A stretch of DNA of 64,000 nucleotides from Sporosarcina sp. FSL W7-1349 (GCF_038003045.1 NZ_JBBOOK010000001.1:2232001-2296000); one strand, 5' to 3'. Positions 1 to 9,410 are shown, numbered from the stretch's first letter. Numbers and translations: made by a program. The notes: a model not told the origin generated them from the letters alone.

Positions 1-296
1 TTCCAGCCGCCTGCTGCCACGATATTCGTACCTTCCAGCGGGTCGACGGCTACGTCCACGGCTGGTCCTTGGCCAGTTCCGAGTTCTTCACCGATATAAA
101 GCATCGGTGCTTCATCCATCTCCCCTTCGCCTATGACGACGACGCCTTGCATCGGGATTGTATCGAAGACGGTGCGCATCGCTGTAGTCGCGGCGTCATC
201 CGCTTCATTTTTCAATCCGCGTCCCATCCAGCGGGCCGCCGATACGGCAGCTGCTTCTGTGACTCGAACCAATTCCATCGATAAACTGCGTTCCAT
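1..296 (-). CDS. glpX: Class II fructose-1,6-bisphosphatase GlpX, 3' end outside window
   Basis: GlpX hydrolyses fructose-1,6-bisphosphate to fructose-6-phosphate in gluconeogenesis (cytosol). Only the first 98 or so residues are inside the window; the gene runs off at base 1. Visible family blocks are [12 protein letters not shown] and ARWMGRG near the N-terminus, [14 protein letters not shown], and the substrate/metal loop AVDPLEGTN close to the window edge. The ATG at 296 has a CAGGAGGAAC ribosome site just upstream. It lies downstream of murAB on the same strand, as in B. subtilis (ywjI next to murAB). Family assignment is firm; the missing C-terminal part cannot be judged. Confidence 0.93.
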   Translation of the reverse strand, partial: MERSLSMELVRVTEAAAVSAARWMGRGLKNEADDAATTAMRTVFDTIPMQGVVVIGEGEMDEAPMLYIGEELGTGQGPAVDVAVDPLEGTNIVAAGGW

Positions 297-379
297 TCAA
301 GTTCCTCCTGTGTTACGGGTTCAGCCATGAGTTTGGTTCCTCTGACCAATTTCTTCCGTAAGATTTGCTTCTTCAATCA

Positions 380-388
380 ATTATAACA
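380..388 (-). promoter_or_regulatory. Extended -10 promoter for glpX
   Basis: On the minus strand the 117-bp gap between murAB and glpX holds TGTTATAAT, a perfect TGnTATAAT extended -10. No good -35 is seen 17 bp upstream. It would start a transcript about 75 nt ahead of the glpX ATG. Confidence 0.45.
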
Positions 389-413
389 CATTCTCCGAAA
401 ACGCCATGCGGTT

Positions 414-1691
414 TCATTCGCCCACGACGGCGGTTTGGGTGATGCTTTCCTTCCGGATATCGGCCCCGATTCCCCGAAGCTTTTCAATCAGATTGCTATA
501 GCCTCTTTCGATATGTTGGATTTCCTGGACTTCCGTTTCTCCATCCGCAATCAAACCTGCGATGACAAGGGCTGCCCCTGCCCGCAAATCCGAAGCACGA
601 ACAGTCGCCGCTTGCAATGGCGTCGGCCCGTTCAAGATACCCGATCGACCTTCGACCCGGGCATCGGCGTTCATCCGCCGCAATTCATCCAACTGCTTGA
701 ATCTTGCCGAATAGACGGTGTCCGTAATGACGGAAGTTCCGGCGGCCTGCGTAAGCAGGACGGAGAATGGCTGCTGGAGATCCGTCGGAAAACCGGGGTA
801 GACAAGCGTTTTAACATCGACCGCACGCAAGTCGGGAGCTTTGGGAATGAAGATCTTTTCTTCCCCTTCACGGACATCTATGCCCATTTCCCGTAATTTA
901 GCCGTCAAGGATTCAACATGCAGCGGGATGACGTTGTCGATCGTTATTCCATCGCCCGCTACAGCTGCCATGATCATGAACGTGCCGGCTTCGATCCGGT
1001 CGGGGATGATCGTATGCTTTGTGCCATGCAGTCTCTCAACCCCTTCGATCCGGATGACATTCGTGCCGGCCCCTTTAATATTGGCTCCCATATTGGACAA
1101 TAAGGTCGCTACGTCGATGATTTCCGGTTCCTTCGCAGCGTTTTCGATTGTCGTCCGACCTTTCGCCAAGACGGCTGCCAGCATGATGTTGATCGTCGCT
1201 CCTACGCTTACAACGTCCAAATAAATTTTCGCGCCGCGCAATTCCTCAGCGCGCAAGTAGATGGCGCCATGCTCGTTCGTCACTTTGGCACCGAGCGCTT
1301 CAAACCCTTTAATATGCTGATCGATTGGACGGGGGCCCAAGTGACATCCGCCCGGAAGTCCGATCACTGCACTTTTAAATCGTCCAAGCATCGCCCCCAT
1401 CATGTAATAGGAGGCACGAAGCTTTTTCACGTTGCCGTTCGGAAGCGGCATCGATACCATTTCGGATGGATCGACCGTCATCGTTCCGGCGTCAAAATAC
1501 ACTTTCCCTCCGATATCTTCTAGGAGGGCTTGCAATGTCAGGACATCGGAAATTTCCGGAAGTCCTTCAATGGTTACCGTCGAGTCTGCCAAAATCGAAG
1601 CGGGAATCAGGGCGACGGCGCTGTTTTTTGCGCCGCTCACTTTGATCGTCCCGCGTAGAGGGTTGCCGCCTTTGATTTTATAAACGTCCAT
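414..1691 (-). CDS. murAB: UDP-N-acetylglucosamine 1-carboxyvinyltransferase (MurA2 type)
   Basis: Transfers enolpyruvate from PEP to UDP-GlcNAc, the first committed step of peptidoglycan synthesis; cytosolic and the fosfomycin target. The 425-residue product has [12 protein letters not shown] at 20-31 and the catalytic loop [12 protein letters not shown] with Cys116 as the reactive cysteine. An open frame extends upstream to a GTG at 1709, but AAAGGAGACCGAA directly precedes the ATG at 1691, so 1691 is chosen. Position between tal and glpX matches the second MurA paralogue (murAB/murZ) of B. subtilis. Only 19 bp separate it from the tal stop, so the two are probably co-transcribed. Confidence 0.95.
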   Translation of the reverse strand: MDVYKIKGGNPLRGTIKVSGAKNSAVALIPASILADSTVTIEGLPEISDVLTLQALLEDIGGKVYFDAGTMTVDPSEMVSMPLPNGNVKKLRASYYMMGAMLGRFKSAVIGLPGGCHLGPRPIDQHIKGFEALGAKVTNEHGAIYLRAEELRGAKIYLDVVSVGATINIMLAAVLAKGRTTIENAAKEPEIIDVATLLSNMGANIKGAGTNVIRIEGVERLHGTKHTIIPDRIEAGTFMIMAAVAGDGITIDNVIPLHVESLTAKLREMGIDVREGEEKIFIPKAPDLRAVDVKTLVYPGFPTDLQQPFSVLLTQAAGTSVITDTVYSARFKQLDELRRMNADARVEGRSGILNGPTPLQAATVRASDLRAGAALVIAGLIADGETEVQEIQHIERGYSNLIEKLRGIGADIRKESITQTAVVGE

Positions 1692-1710
1692 TTCGGTCTC
1701 CTTTGGCACG

Positions 1711-2358
1711 TCACTTGTTCTTTCTAGCTTCCCAATCCGCCAGGAATGCTTCGATCCCTTTATCTGTAAGAGGATGGTTGAAAAGCTGCTGTAGTACTTT
1801 GAATGGTGTTGTAGAGATATGGGCGCCGTTCAAAGCAGCGTCTGTAATATGCTGCGGGTGGCGAATAGAGGCTGCTATGATTTCCGTCTGGATGTCATGG
1901 ATGGTGAAAATATCCGCGATTGTGCTGATCAGAGCCATACCATCATGCCCGATGTCATCGAGTCGACCAAGGAACGGGGATACGTAAGTTGCTCCTGCAC
2001 GCGCTGCCAGGAGTGCTTGGTTTGCACTGAAGATCAATGTGACATTCGTTTTAATGCCTTCATCGGCGAAGACGCGGCACGCTTTTAGGCCTTCCGGCGT
2101 CATCGGCAGCTTTACCGTAATATTCGGCGCTATTTTCGCTAATTCCCGTCCTTCTTCGATCATTCCTTCCGCATCCAACGCAATCACTTCCGCACTGACC
2201 GAACCCGGTACCAATGCTGTGATTTCACGCAACCGGTCATGGAACGATACGTTTTCCTTCGCTACGAGGGAAGGATTGGTCGTCACGCCGGATAAAATAC
2301 CCCAACTATGCGCCTCTTTAATTTCGTCAAAATTGGCTGTGTCAATAAAAAACTTCAA
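1711..2358 (-). CDS. tal: Transaldolase-like / fructose-6-phosphate aldolase family protein
   Basis: A 215-residue small transaldolase-family TIM barrel (YwjH/MipB type), acting on sugar phosphates in the non-oxidative pentose phosphate pathway. The N-terminus [16 protein letters not shown], the [12 protein letters not shown] block (24-35) and [11 protein letters not shown] with Schiff-base Lys83 are all typical. The family includes true transaldolases and fructose-6-phosphate aldolases; sequence alone does not decide which. An AGGAGG sits just before the ATG. It lies between fbaA and murAB as in B. subtilis and is probably read with murAB. Confidence 0.92.
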   Translation of the reverse strand: MKFFIDTANFDEIKEAHSWGILSGVTTNPSLVAKENVSFHDRLREITALVPGSVSAEVIALDAEGMIEEGRELAKIAPNITVKLPMTPEGLKACRVFADEGIKTNVTLIFSANQALLAARAGATYVSPFLGRLDDIGHDGMALISTIADIFTIHDIQTEIIAASIRHPQHITDAALNGAHISTTPFKVLQQLFNHPLTDKGIEAFLADWEARKNK

Positions 2359-2382
2359 TGCGATGTCCTCCTAAATAGGTCG

Positions 2383-2430
2383 TATGGAAAAGAAGGAGAA
2401 CCCATCCGGGGGATCCGGATGCTTCTCCTT
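2383..2430 (-). terminator. Intrinsic terminator after fbaA
   Basis: Minus-strand hairpin with arms AAGGAGAA/TTCTCCTT (2393-2400 and 2423-2430) plus an inner ATCCGG/CCGGAT pairing, followed by CTTCTTTTCC. It separates fbaA from tal-murAB, perhaps only partially. Confidence 0.65.
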
Positions 2431-2445
2431 TCATCTTGTTGCGTA

Positions 2446-3303
2446 TTATGCTTTTTGGGAACTTCCAAACTCACGCATTTTGGCGATCACCGTTTGTTTG
2501 ATGGCATCCCGCATCGGGGCCAAATATTTACGCGGATCATAGACGTCCAGGTCGGATGCCAGTTTTTCGCGGACCGCTTTCGTCCCTTCGATCTGGTTTT
2601 CCGTATTGACGTTAATCTTCGCTGTCCCTAGTGAAATAGCACGCTGGATATCTTTTGTCGGGATTCCCGTTCCGCCATGGAGGACGAGCGGCAAATCGGA
2701 TTGGCTCGAAATCTCCTCCATCTCTTTGAAACCAAGATTCGGTTCGCCTTTGTAAGGGCCATGCACAGAGCCAAGCGCCGGTGCCAAGCAATCGATATTG
2801 GTCTTTTCAACCAACTCCTTGCATTCCGCCGGGTCTGCGTAAATGACTCCGTCGGCAATGACATCGTCTTCTTGGCCGCCTACTACGCCAAGTTCCGCCT
2901 CGACGGAAACACCGCGCTCATGAGCATATTCAACGACCTTTTTCGTAATTTCAATGTTTTCCGCAAGCGGCTTAGATGAAGCGTCGATCATGACGGAAGT
3001 GAATCCCGCATCGATCGCCTCCTTGCATTTCTCAAAGCTGGAGCCATGATCCAGATGGATGGCGACAGGCACAGTGATCTGGTAATCGTACATCAGACCT
3101 TTCACCATATTGACGACTGTTGTGAAGCCACCCATATATCGTCCCGCACCTTCCGAGACCCCAAGAATGACAGGGGATTGCTCTTCTTGTGCAGCTTGCA
3201 GGATTGCCTGCGTATATTCAAGGTTGTTCAAGTTGAACTGACCGATTGCATAACCTTCTTTTTTCCCTTTGATCATCATTTCTTTCATGGAAACGAGTGC
3301 CAT
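2446..3303 (-). CDS. fbaA: Class II fructose-1,6-bisphosphate aldolase
   Basis: Zinc-dependent aldolase interconverting fructose-1,6-bisphosphate with dihydroxyacetone phosphate and glyceraldehyde-3-phosphate. The 285-residue length matches the Bacillus enzyme. Zinc and active-site blocks are intact: [23 protein letters not shown] and [10 protein letters not shown], with the NVNTENQ phosphate-binding segment near the C-terminus. GAGGAGGAATTCGC precedes the ATG. It lies downstream of spo0F, the conserved Bacillus order, but a 356-bp repeat-bearing gap separates them. Confidence 0.96.
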   Translation of the reverse strand: MALVSMKEMMIKGKKEGYAIGQFNLNNLEYTQAILQAAQEEQSPVILGVSEGAGRYMGGFTTVVNMVKGLMYDYQITVPVAIHLDHGSSFEKCKEAIDAGFTSVMIDASSKPLAENIEITKKVVEYAHERGVSVEAELGVVGGQEDDVIADGVIYADPAECKELVEKTNIDCLAPALGSVHGPYKGEPNLGFKEMEEISSQSDLPLVLHGGTGIPTKDIQRAISLGTAKINVNTENQIEGTKAVREKLASDLDVYDPRKYLAPMRDAIKQTVIAKMREFGSSQKA

Positions 3304-3421
3304 GCGAATTCCTCCTCTGGATAATGAAAATGGACAGTATATCTAGGATTTTTCTTCATTTTACCCTTTTCCATCATATCAAAGTCAGTTCGCGTTTTCC
3401 ACTGCCCGCCTTAGGTGCAGG

Positions 3422-3564
3422 AAAATCAATCACACCAAGGCATGATCGATCCGGATTTTTTCAAATTTGAGCCCGCAGGACGTCGGTCATGCAACTGTCG
3501 CCGCACGATGCGGCGAACTTAGGTTGCCCTCTTCAGTTCCCCTAAAAAATCCGTGACATCCGCC
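3422..3564 (+). repeat. Dispersed hairpin element, family A, copy 1
   Basis: Intergenic between fbaA and spo0F. It starts with AAATCAATCACACC, then CCGGATTTTTT (about 3450), a variable roughly 75-bp interior, then CCCCTAAAAAATCCGTGACATCCGCC ending near 3564. The CGGATTTTTT and AAAAAATCCG arms pair. Copies 2-4 (near 21.3, 38.7 and 42.0 kb) share the flanks but differ inside. Confidence 0.7.
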
Positions 3565-3593
3565 AGCCGACCAAGAACGCAACGTCCTGATGA

Positions 3594-3655
3594 TGCCTTA
3601 ATTTCTGCAAAAAGCGCAGAAATTAAGGCAAATCGAACACTTCGCGGTTCGATTG
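3594..3655 (-). repeat. Dispersed double-hairpin element, family B, copy 1
   Basis: Two adjacent hairpins just past the spo0F stop: AATCGAAC/GTTCGATT (3631-3654) and a 15-bp perfect stem TGCCTTAATTTCTGC/GCAGAAATTAAGGCA (3594-3630). The same unit recurs in opposite orientation three times at 32.4-32.8 kb. It has no clear U-run, so it is not a standard terminator. Confidence 0.7.
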
Positions 3656-3659
3656 GCTT

Positions 3660-4049
3660 TTATTTTTGTTCAGCAGGATTTGAACGTTCGTTGATTAAAA
3701 ATAATCCATTTACCGTATCCCGGATTTCATAAATGTCAAAAGGCTTGGCAAAATAAAGGATCTTCCCCTGCTGGGCCGACCCTTGTGGCAATTCACTCTC
3801 TTCATAAGCCGTCATCATGATAACCGGCACTTCAGGACAAAGTACCTTCAACTGTTCTAACGTTTCGATTCCATCCATCCCCGGCATTTTTGTATCCAGT
3901 AGGATGCATCCGGGTATTTTCTCCCGTATCGCCTGAATCGCTTCCAATCCATTCCCTGCAAGCCGCGTCTCATACCCCTCTTTACGGAACAATTCATCTA
4001 GCAGAAGACGGATGCCTGCCTGGTCATCAACGATTAAAATTGATTTCAT
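3660..4049 (-). CDS. spo0F: Sporulation phosphorelay response regulator Spo0F
   Basis: Single-domain receiver (129 residues) that takes phosphate from sporulation sensor kinases and passes it to Spo0B in the phosphorelay to Spo0A. The acid pocket VDDQ (8-10), phosphoacceptor Asp52 in LLDTKMPGMDG, the MMTAY switch residue Thr80 and FAKPFD Lys102 are all present, and there is no output domain. KPFDIYEIRD closely matches B. subtilis Spo0F. It lies upstream of fbaA as in Bacillus. A perfect Spo0A box upstream (4157-4163) suggests feedback by Spo0A~P. Confidence 0.95.
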   Translation of the reverse strand: MKSILIVDDQAGIRLLLDELFRKEGYETRLAGNGLEAIQAIREKIPGCILLDTKMPGMDGIETLEQLKVLCPEVPVIMMTAYEESELPQGSAQQGKILYFAKPFDIYEIRDTVNGLFLINERSNPAEQK

Positions 4050-4097
4050 ATGATAACCTTCTTCCCTATTTCACATGTATTGGTATTAGATATATAT

Positions 4098-4163
4098 ATT
4101 ATACTGAATAAAGATTTTACCTTCTTTTATTTCCCAAAAAACCATCTTTTCACTAATTCGACA
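4098..4163 (-). promoter_or_regulatory. spo0F promoter region with Spo0A box
   Basis: Minus strand: TATAAT at 4103-4098, and TGTCGAA at 4163-4157, a perfect match to the Spo0A box TGNCGAA, about 55 bp upstream of the -10. B. subtilis spo0F also carries Spo0A boxes upstream. No convincing sigma-H promoter was found here. Confidence 0.5.
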
Positions 4164-4169
4164 AATGTC

Positions 4170-4903
4170 TCCCTACTTCGCTTTTTGGGAGATATGGATC
4201 TCTCCCAACTTTTGCATTAGGTTTTTACAAGGTAAAAATTTATTTCGAAAGTAGGGGTACCCCTTCAGAAAGACTGGAGTGAATGGATTTCCAGACAAAT
4301 GATTGGTTGAAACTTCTGTGATCGTTTTCCCCGTTCCCTATTTTTCTCCTTCTAGTCAAGGAGGCCATTCTTCTATAACTAAGTAAAGTAAATTGATTTA
4401 GTACTCTTTTCCAATTCATTTGTAGGAACAATAAAATCGGTTGCAGCAAAGCTCTTCGATTTAGTTAATATTTTGAAATAATTTAATGCGATCCTTTTGT
4501 AAACCATTACAACCATTTAGGTTACATTTTAATATTATTTTACTCGTAATAATATTATCTATTTTTACATAAATTCTGTTCTTTTTCACCGTAATTAGAA
4601 TTGCGGTTTTCTACGGAGGGATTGCGTGGATAGGCCTTATTGCCTGTATACTTTTTTCGAATTGGAGATAAGAAGAAAGATCGATTCCTTGTTTTGGAAG
4701 TTTTATCATAAGTTGTGGCAAAGGCCGGTATCTATTGCGATGATAAGATTAAAAGAATTACTGAATAATGTGGGTTTATTTGGAATATATACTAAAAATG
4801 AATCATTAAGTAGATCCTTACTCCTGATTCAGAAAAATGGTAATGGAATCGCCTGGTTGCACAAATAATGGCGGATGCCGAAGCTTCCGCAACCTTTAAA
4901 CGC
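4170..4903. other. AT-rich intergenic stretch without a clear gene
   Basis: About 730 bp between the spo0F control region and comA. The densest part (4440-4870) is markedly AT-rich. A GTG frame at 4626-4868 (80 codons) follows ACGGAGGGATTGC, which looks like a ribosome site, but its product has no recognisable domain and odd composition. It may be a decayed remnant. Nothing else is seen here. Confidence 0.3.
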
Positions 4904-4928
4904 AAAAGACCGACACTCGGCCGGTCTT
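4904..4928 (-). terminator. Intrinsic terminator after comA
   Basis: Minus-strand hairpin with arms AAGACCG/CGGTCTT, followed by TTTTGCG, immediately downstream of the comA stop. Confidence 0.75.
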
Positions 4929-4931
4929 CGT

Positions 4932-5594
4932 TCATCTCATCTCCTGCTCAGAGAGGAGTCCGTATTCTTTCGCTTTCAGCAAGGCTTCTGTCCGTGAACT
5001 GACCTTCAACTTTGTGAAAATTTTCGTCAAATGATATTCAACGGTCCGTTGACTCATCGAAAGTTGAGCAGCGATCACTTTGTTCGTCAACCCTTGTGAA
5101 ATTCCCGTCACAATTTGTTGTTCTTTTGTCGTCAGCAGTACATTGCCCATGTTCAACTGCCCTTCGTCCGTAGAAGGCAGGGCATCCATCCGCCTGAGTT
5201 GCTTCACTAATTGGACAGGAAGGACCGCTTCATCCCGCAATGCGCAGCGGATTGCCGTTATCAATTGTTCCTTGGTGGCCGTTTTGCTGATGAAGCCCTT
5301 CACCCCTACTTCGACAAGCATATTGAAGTGTGTCACTAAATCGAACCCCGTATAAATGAGGATAGTCGCTTCCGGAGTTTCCTGTAAAATCAGCTTCGTC
5401 AGTTCGATGCCATTGATGTAGGGCATGAACAAATCGATCAAGTAGACATCGTATGACCTCTTGCTAATCTCCTGCAGCGCTTCTTCCGGATCCGTCATGA
5501 CGGTCGCTGTCCAATCCGCTTCTTGTTCGATCATCGTCCTCGTCCCTTCACCGACGGCAGGGTGATCGTCCACTATCAAGACATTAACCATCAT
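4932..5594 (-). CDS. comA: ComA-like NarL/LuxR-family response regulator
   Basis: Two-domain response regulator of 220 residues: receiver domain 1-120 with IVDDHPAVGEGT, phosphoacceptor Asp54 (LIDLFMPYING) and a TGFD/SKTATKEQ switch region, then a C-terminal LuxR-type helix-turn-helix (about 150-215; LTTKEQQIV, LTNKVIAAQLSMSQRTVEYHLTKIF split across helices). DDHPAV-EGT and SRTEALL-AK are close to B. subtilis ComA, which activates competence and surfactin genes. It overlaps the 3' end of comP by 11 bp. Assignment to ComA rather than another NarL-type regulator rests on its pairing with a ComP-like kinase. Confidence 0.75.
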   Translation of the reverse strand: MMVNVLIVDDHPAVGEGTRTMIEQEADWTATVMTDPEEALQEISKRSYDVYLIDLFMPYINGIELTKLILQETPEATILIYTGFDLVTHFNMLVEVGVKGFISKTATKEQLITAIRCALRDEAVLPVQLVKQLRRMDALPSTDEGQLNMGNVLLTTKEQQIVTGISQGLTNKVIAAQLSMSQRTVEYHLTKIFTKLKVSSRTEALLKAKEYGLLSEQEMR

Positions 5595-7923
5595 CGCCCC
5601 CTCCTATCCTCCACTCGAATAGCACTTCCAAGCCTGCACCTTTTTCCGTACGAATGGACATGATCCCCCCTATGCTCCTGACCCTCTCCCGCATTCCAGA
5701 AAGACCCATCGTTTGGAAGGAGTCCATCAAATCATTCCGATCCAACCCGATTCCATTGTCACCGTATTCCAAAATCAATAACGGTCCCTCTTTCCGCAAA
5801 GAAAGTTTCACTTCGCTCGCTTCGGAATGTTTCATAGCATTTGTTAACAGTTCCTGAACGACGCGGTATAAAGTCAACTCAAGTTCATGGTCCAACCGTT
5901 GAAGGTTCCGATCCAATTCCGCTTCCAGCAAAAAATCGCACCGAAGTTTCGTTTGGTCGACCAAATGTTGGATCGACTGGATCACCCCCAATTCATTCAA
6001 AAAAGGAGGCCGCAGCTCATTACATGTCTCCCGGATCAGATGGACCATGTCGAGCATCCGTTCTTTAACATATCTCAAATCCTTTTTAATAATGAAATTC
6101 CGTTCATTGAGGATAAGCGTATCAATCTCCCTCAGAAGTTGAAGCTGGTCTTGCAATATGGAATCATGCAAATCATTCGATAAGTTTGCACGCTCTTTTT
6201 CCGACAGCGAAAATAAAAGACGGGATAGCCAAAGCGGATGCTCCTCTTCCGCCTTATGCTCCAATCTGTATTCCTCGATTCGCTTCGCCAATCCTTCAAT
6301 CAGCTGGAAGTTTTCAAGCAGGATACCGGATAGATAGGCCAATGTTTCCAGCCAAATCTTCTCCTCCATGTTCAGCCGTGTTTTTGATGACTTATCTCCT
6401 AATAAAATCAGTCGTCTTATACCGTATTCCTCTCCGATGAGAAGGGCTGTTTGATTGGAAAGCCGTGTCAGCGACCCAATCGGAAGCACTTCCCAGCATC
6501 GGTTCTCAACCTCATCGGAAACAATTTCGCTCAGACCGTTCTGGTTTTTGACTTTCCACACGCTCTCGCCGTCCACCCGAACGAGTTCACAGTATTCGAC
6601 TTTACCGATGCCGAGAACTCTTTGAATTTCATTCATCAAATTGCGGATTAAGTTTGACACTTCGGTTTCCGCTTTCGCTTTCTGAAAAAACTTATACATA
6701 CTCTCTTCATACTGATTCTTTTGCGAGAATAAATGATGTCGTAATTTGTAATCTAACATCTCTTTAATATATAAGGCCACCGTCGTGAGAATGAATAAAA
6801 GAAAAAAGGCTTGTATCAACAGAAATGGCGATTGTTCAATATCCAGGACGATGAGCAAAAAAAGCCCAGATAAAACGGTGTAGGGAAACGAGATGATTGA
6901 ATAATATTTTAACCGGCTTAAGAAAAATTCAACGTCAAATAATTGTTTCGAAAGCAGCAAGTGAATGAACATGAAAGGGATACAAAGAATAAAGGCCGTT
7001 GTAATTTCAAGCGGAATCAATGCTTCGTCTACCAAAACAATAGGAATCAAAGAAAATAAGACGGAAGGACCGAAAGCAAACAGCAAGGTCGTTCCGAGTA
7101 TGATGATGACCGCACTGCTCTCCGTATTCCTATATTTCAAATAGGCACGGACCAACAGAATGGCCAGAAAAACGGTAAGCGCAGAAAAAAAGGCCACAGT
7201 GTAGCGTTTCGTCTCAATCGTATGATGTATTAGTTGGTTCTTGATTGAGATGATTACCAAAAAAGCATTCAACAAATAAAGAACGATTAACGTTTTTTTA
7301 TGTAGAAAGATCATGCCAAGCTTCCGGAAGTAAACCATCAAAAAATGGGCAAACAAAATGAGCGAGCTTGACGCAGTAGCGATCAAGAACAGTCTGCCGA
7401 TTAAATCGGCGCGCTCTGTCGCAAAAAGGCTCATATAAAAAAAGCCGATGGACAGCAGGAAGCAAGTTAAGATCCGGGCCGCCTGATCATTTCCGGCTTT
7501 CCTGTAAAGGAAGACGCTGAGTAAAATGGAGGCCGCACAAAATAGTATTGGAATAATGGCATAAAAAAGAGTGTCCACGGTAAACGTCGCTTCCTTGACG
7601 TCCACTGTTTTTACAATTTCCCTCTCACTTGTCCATGTGATGTTTTTCGCTTTTTCCACCCTGTGATAGCGGAAAACGGTAGAATGGCGTTCCGGAGATT
7701 TTCCATCCACTAATAGTACCGTGTCTCCTGGATGAATATCATGGCTCATAGCCCAGCCATTCTTGGCCACGTGGGATACTTCCCACCGATCTTCTTCCAC
7801 TTCCTCTACTTTCAATCCAATGATCGGATACGTTAAAATGATGAACGTAAAATATCCGAACAGAATCACCGAGAGGACAATCGGTAGCAAATAGAAGCCC
7901 GATGCTTGATGTACTTGTTTCAT
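5584..7923 (-). CDS. comP: ComP-like membrane sensor histidine kinase
   Basis: A 779-residue kinase. One N-terminal membrane segment (about 12-33) is followed by an outside PDZ-like loop (SHDIHPGDTVLLVDGKSP), then roughly eight or nine further membrane helices to about 400. The cytosolic part has a HisKA_3 box, NDLHDSILQDQ, with His586, and an HATPase domain (QELLTNAMKHSEASEV, YGDNGIGLD, GLSGMRERVRSIGG). This is the ComP layout, including KQLFDVEFFLSRLKYYS and PLWLSRLLFSL near the B. subtilis counterparts. No comQ or comX lies upstream, so the signal is unknown. A possible extended -10 (TGGTATGCT) lies upstream. Confidence 0.75.
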   Translation of the reverse strand: MKQVHQASGFYLLPIVLSVILFGYFTFIILTYPIIGLKVEEVEEDRWEVSHVAKNGWAMSHDIHPGDTVLLVDGKSPERHSTVFRYHRVEKAKNITWTSEREIVKTVDVKEATFTVDTLFYAIIPILFCAASILLSVFLYRKAGNDQAARILTCFLLSIGFFYMSLFATERADLIGRLFLIATASSSLILFAHFLMVYFRKLGMIFLHKKTLIVLYLLNAFLVIISIKNQLIHHTIETKRYTVAFFSALTVFLAILLVRAYLKYRNTESSAVIIILGTTLLFAFGPSVLFSLIPIVLVDEALIPLEITTAFILCIPFMFIHLLLSKQLFDVEFFLSRLKYYSIISFPYTVLSGLFLLIVLDIEQSPFLLIQAFFLLFILTTVALYIKEMLDYKLRHHLFSQKNQYEESMYKFFQKAKAETEVSNLIRNLMNEIQRVLGIGKVEYCELVRVDGESVWKVKNQNGLSEIVSDEVENRCWEVLPIGSLTRLSNQTALLIGEEYGIRRLILLGDKSSKTRLNMEEKIWLETLAYLSGILLENFQLIEGLAKRIEEYRLEHKAEEEHPLWLSRLLFSLSEKERANLSNDLHDSILQDQLQLLREIDTLILNERNFIIKKDLRYVKERMLDMVHLIRETCNELRPPFLNELGVIQSIQHLVDQTKLRCDFLLEAELDRNLQRLDHELELTLYRVVQELLTNAMKHSEASEVKLSLRKEGPLLILEYGDNGIGLDRNDLMDSFQTMGLSGMRERVRSIGGIMSIRTEKGAGLEVLFEWRIGGGDDG

Positions 7924-8149
7924 GTTGTGTCGTTGTCTCCTACAAACCTACGGACTCCCTAAGCAAACGTAGTCCAAATTACTCGGTTTTGTAATAATCG
8001 GTCTCACTTTTCCTATCAGCATACCATAAAATAATCAAAATTTCCTATATTTTTTATACAAATACTTGCCCCCAGCTAGGCGAATGACTGAATCATAATT
8101 CCGGTTTATTTTCCTGAATGATTTTATAATGAAGGGGAGGTGATGACGG

Positions 8150-8662
8150 TTGAAAATATTATCGACACAAGTAAGCGGCCTGCTGCAGCGGATCGTGACA
8201 AATGAAGAAGAAGCGATGGAGGAAACAGCCCGTCTGTTGGCACAGGCGACTGCCGGAGAAGGGCGCGTCATTTTTGCGGCAGTCGGCGAGATGGGTGCTG
8301 TGACAGCCACTGCTCTCCGCGGCGTGGAACCGTTCGCCGGGGCGGCGCGTTATGAAGCGGACATGCCTATCAGTTCGGCGGATCGGGTGTGGCTGTTGAC
8401 ACGCAGCGCAACGGATCCGGCCGCTTTGGAGCTGGCCCGCCGCCTGGCCGAGCAATTCATTCCATTCGGTGCGCTGGCCGCCGAAAAACCGGATGAGGAC
8501 AATGAACTTGCCGATTTGGCCTATACGTATATTTCCACTGGATTGATGAAAGGGCTCTTGCCCGGGGAAAACGGAGACCGCATCGTCCAACCCCACGCGC
8601 TCGCTGCCTTGTTCGTTTATGAAGCTGTGAAATTGGTATATGATGAAATGCTTGGTGAATGA
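8150..8662 (+). CDS. ywjG: YwjG family protein (DUF2529), function unknown
   Basis: A 170-residue cytosolic protein of the YwjG/DUF2529 family, which has a SIS-like appearance: an N-terminal helix pair (LSTQVSGLLQRIVTNEEEAMEE), FAAVGEMGAV, and DRVWLLTRSATDPAALELARRLAEQ. No biochemical role is established that I know of. The start is TTG at 8150, supported by a very strong GGGGAGGTGAT ribosome site; a nearby ATG at 8143 is out of frame. B. subtilis has ywjG between spo0F and pyrG; here comPA separates it from spo0F and the 20-bp array separates it from pyrG. Confidence 0.85.
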   Translation: MKILSTQVSGLLQRIVTNEEEAMEETARLLAQATAGEGRVIFAAVGEMGAVTATALRGVEPFAGAARYEADMPISSADRVWLLTRSATDPAALELARRLAEQFIPFGALAAEKPDEDNELADLAYTYISTGLMKGLLPGENGDRIVQPHALAALFVYEAVKLVYDEMLGE

Positions 8663-8688
8663 AACAGTTGAGATGAAGTGTTGGGAGA

Positions 8689-9391
8689 TATCAGCGCTTT
8701 GGGCGGAGTTATCAGTACTCCGGGTAGGGTATCAGCGCTTGCGCGATGTTATCGGCACTCCGGGCATAGTATCAGCACTTGAGTGAAGTTATCAGCATTC
8801 CGCGTGAAGTATCAGCGCTTGCACGGAGATATCAGCACTCCAGGTATAGTATCAGCACTTGCGTGAAGTTATCAGTACTCCGAGCGGGGTATCGGCATTT
8901 GAGCGAAGTTATCAGCACTCCGAGTGAAGTATCAGCACTTGAGTGAAGTTATCAGCACTCCGGGCATAGCATCAGCACTTGAGTGAAGTTATCAGCACTC
9001 CGGGAGGGGTATCGGCACTTGAGCGAAGTTATCAGCACTCCGAGTGAAGTATCAGCACTTGAGTGAAGTTATCAGCACTCCGGGAGGGGTATCGGCACTT
9101 GAGCGAAGTTATCAGCACCCCGAGTGAAGTATCAGCACTTGCACGGAGATATCAGCACTCCGGGCGGGGTATCAGCACTTGAGCGAAGTTATCAGCATTC
9201 CGAGCATAGTATCAGCACTTGCACGGAGATATCAGCACTCCGGGTATAGTATCGGCACTTGCACGGAGATATCAGCACTCCGGGTATAGTATCAGCACTT
9301 GCGTGAAGTTATCAGTACTCCGGGTGAAGTATCGGCGTTTGAGCAAAGTTATCAGCACTCCGTCAGCACTTCGGGCATAGTATCAGCACTC
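8689..9391. repeat. Tandem array of 20-bp units, about 35 copies
   Basis: Units start TATCAGCACT and alternate between a TTGnGnGnAGT tail and a CCGnGnnnnGT tail, giving 40-bp dimers. From 8710 to 9350 the TATC start falls exactly every 20 bp for 33 consecutive units with substitutions but no indel. Longer blocks of about 80 bp repeat internally (around 8890-8965, 9010-9085). It fills the convergent gap between ywjG and pyrG. There are no unique spacers, so it is not CRISPR. Confidence 0.95.
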
Positions 9392-9410
9392 GTCCCATGC
9401 CGAGCACATA

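Noticed and set aside
1692..1709. Longer start for murAB at GTG 1709
   Set aside because: That extension consists of the ribosome-binding site of the ATG at 1691.
4626..4868. 80-codon GTG frame as a gene
   Set aside because: A G-rich site precedes it, but composition is unlike a normal protein and no domain is seen; kept only as a note in the AT-rich stretch.
8035..8310. Minus-strand frame upstream of comP as a ComX precursor
   Set aside because: It begins inside ywjG on the opposite strand, its tail (SVIRLAGGKYLYKKYRKF) has no tryptophan for prenylation, and there is no comQ beside it.
8689..9391. CRISPR array
   Set aside because: Units are contiguous 20-mers with no unique 30-40-bp spacers, and no cas genes are in the window.
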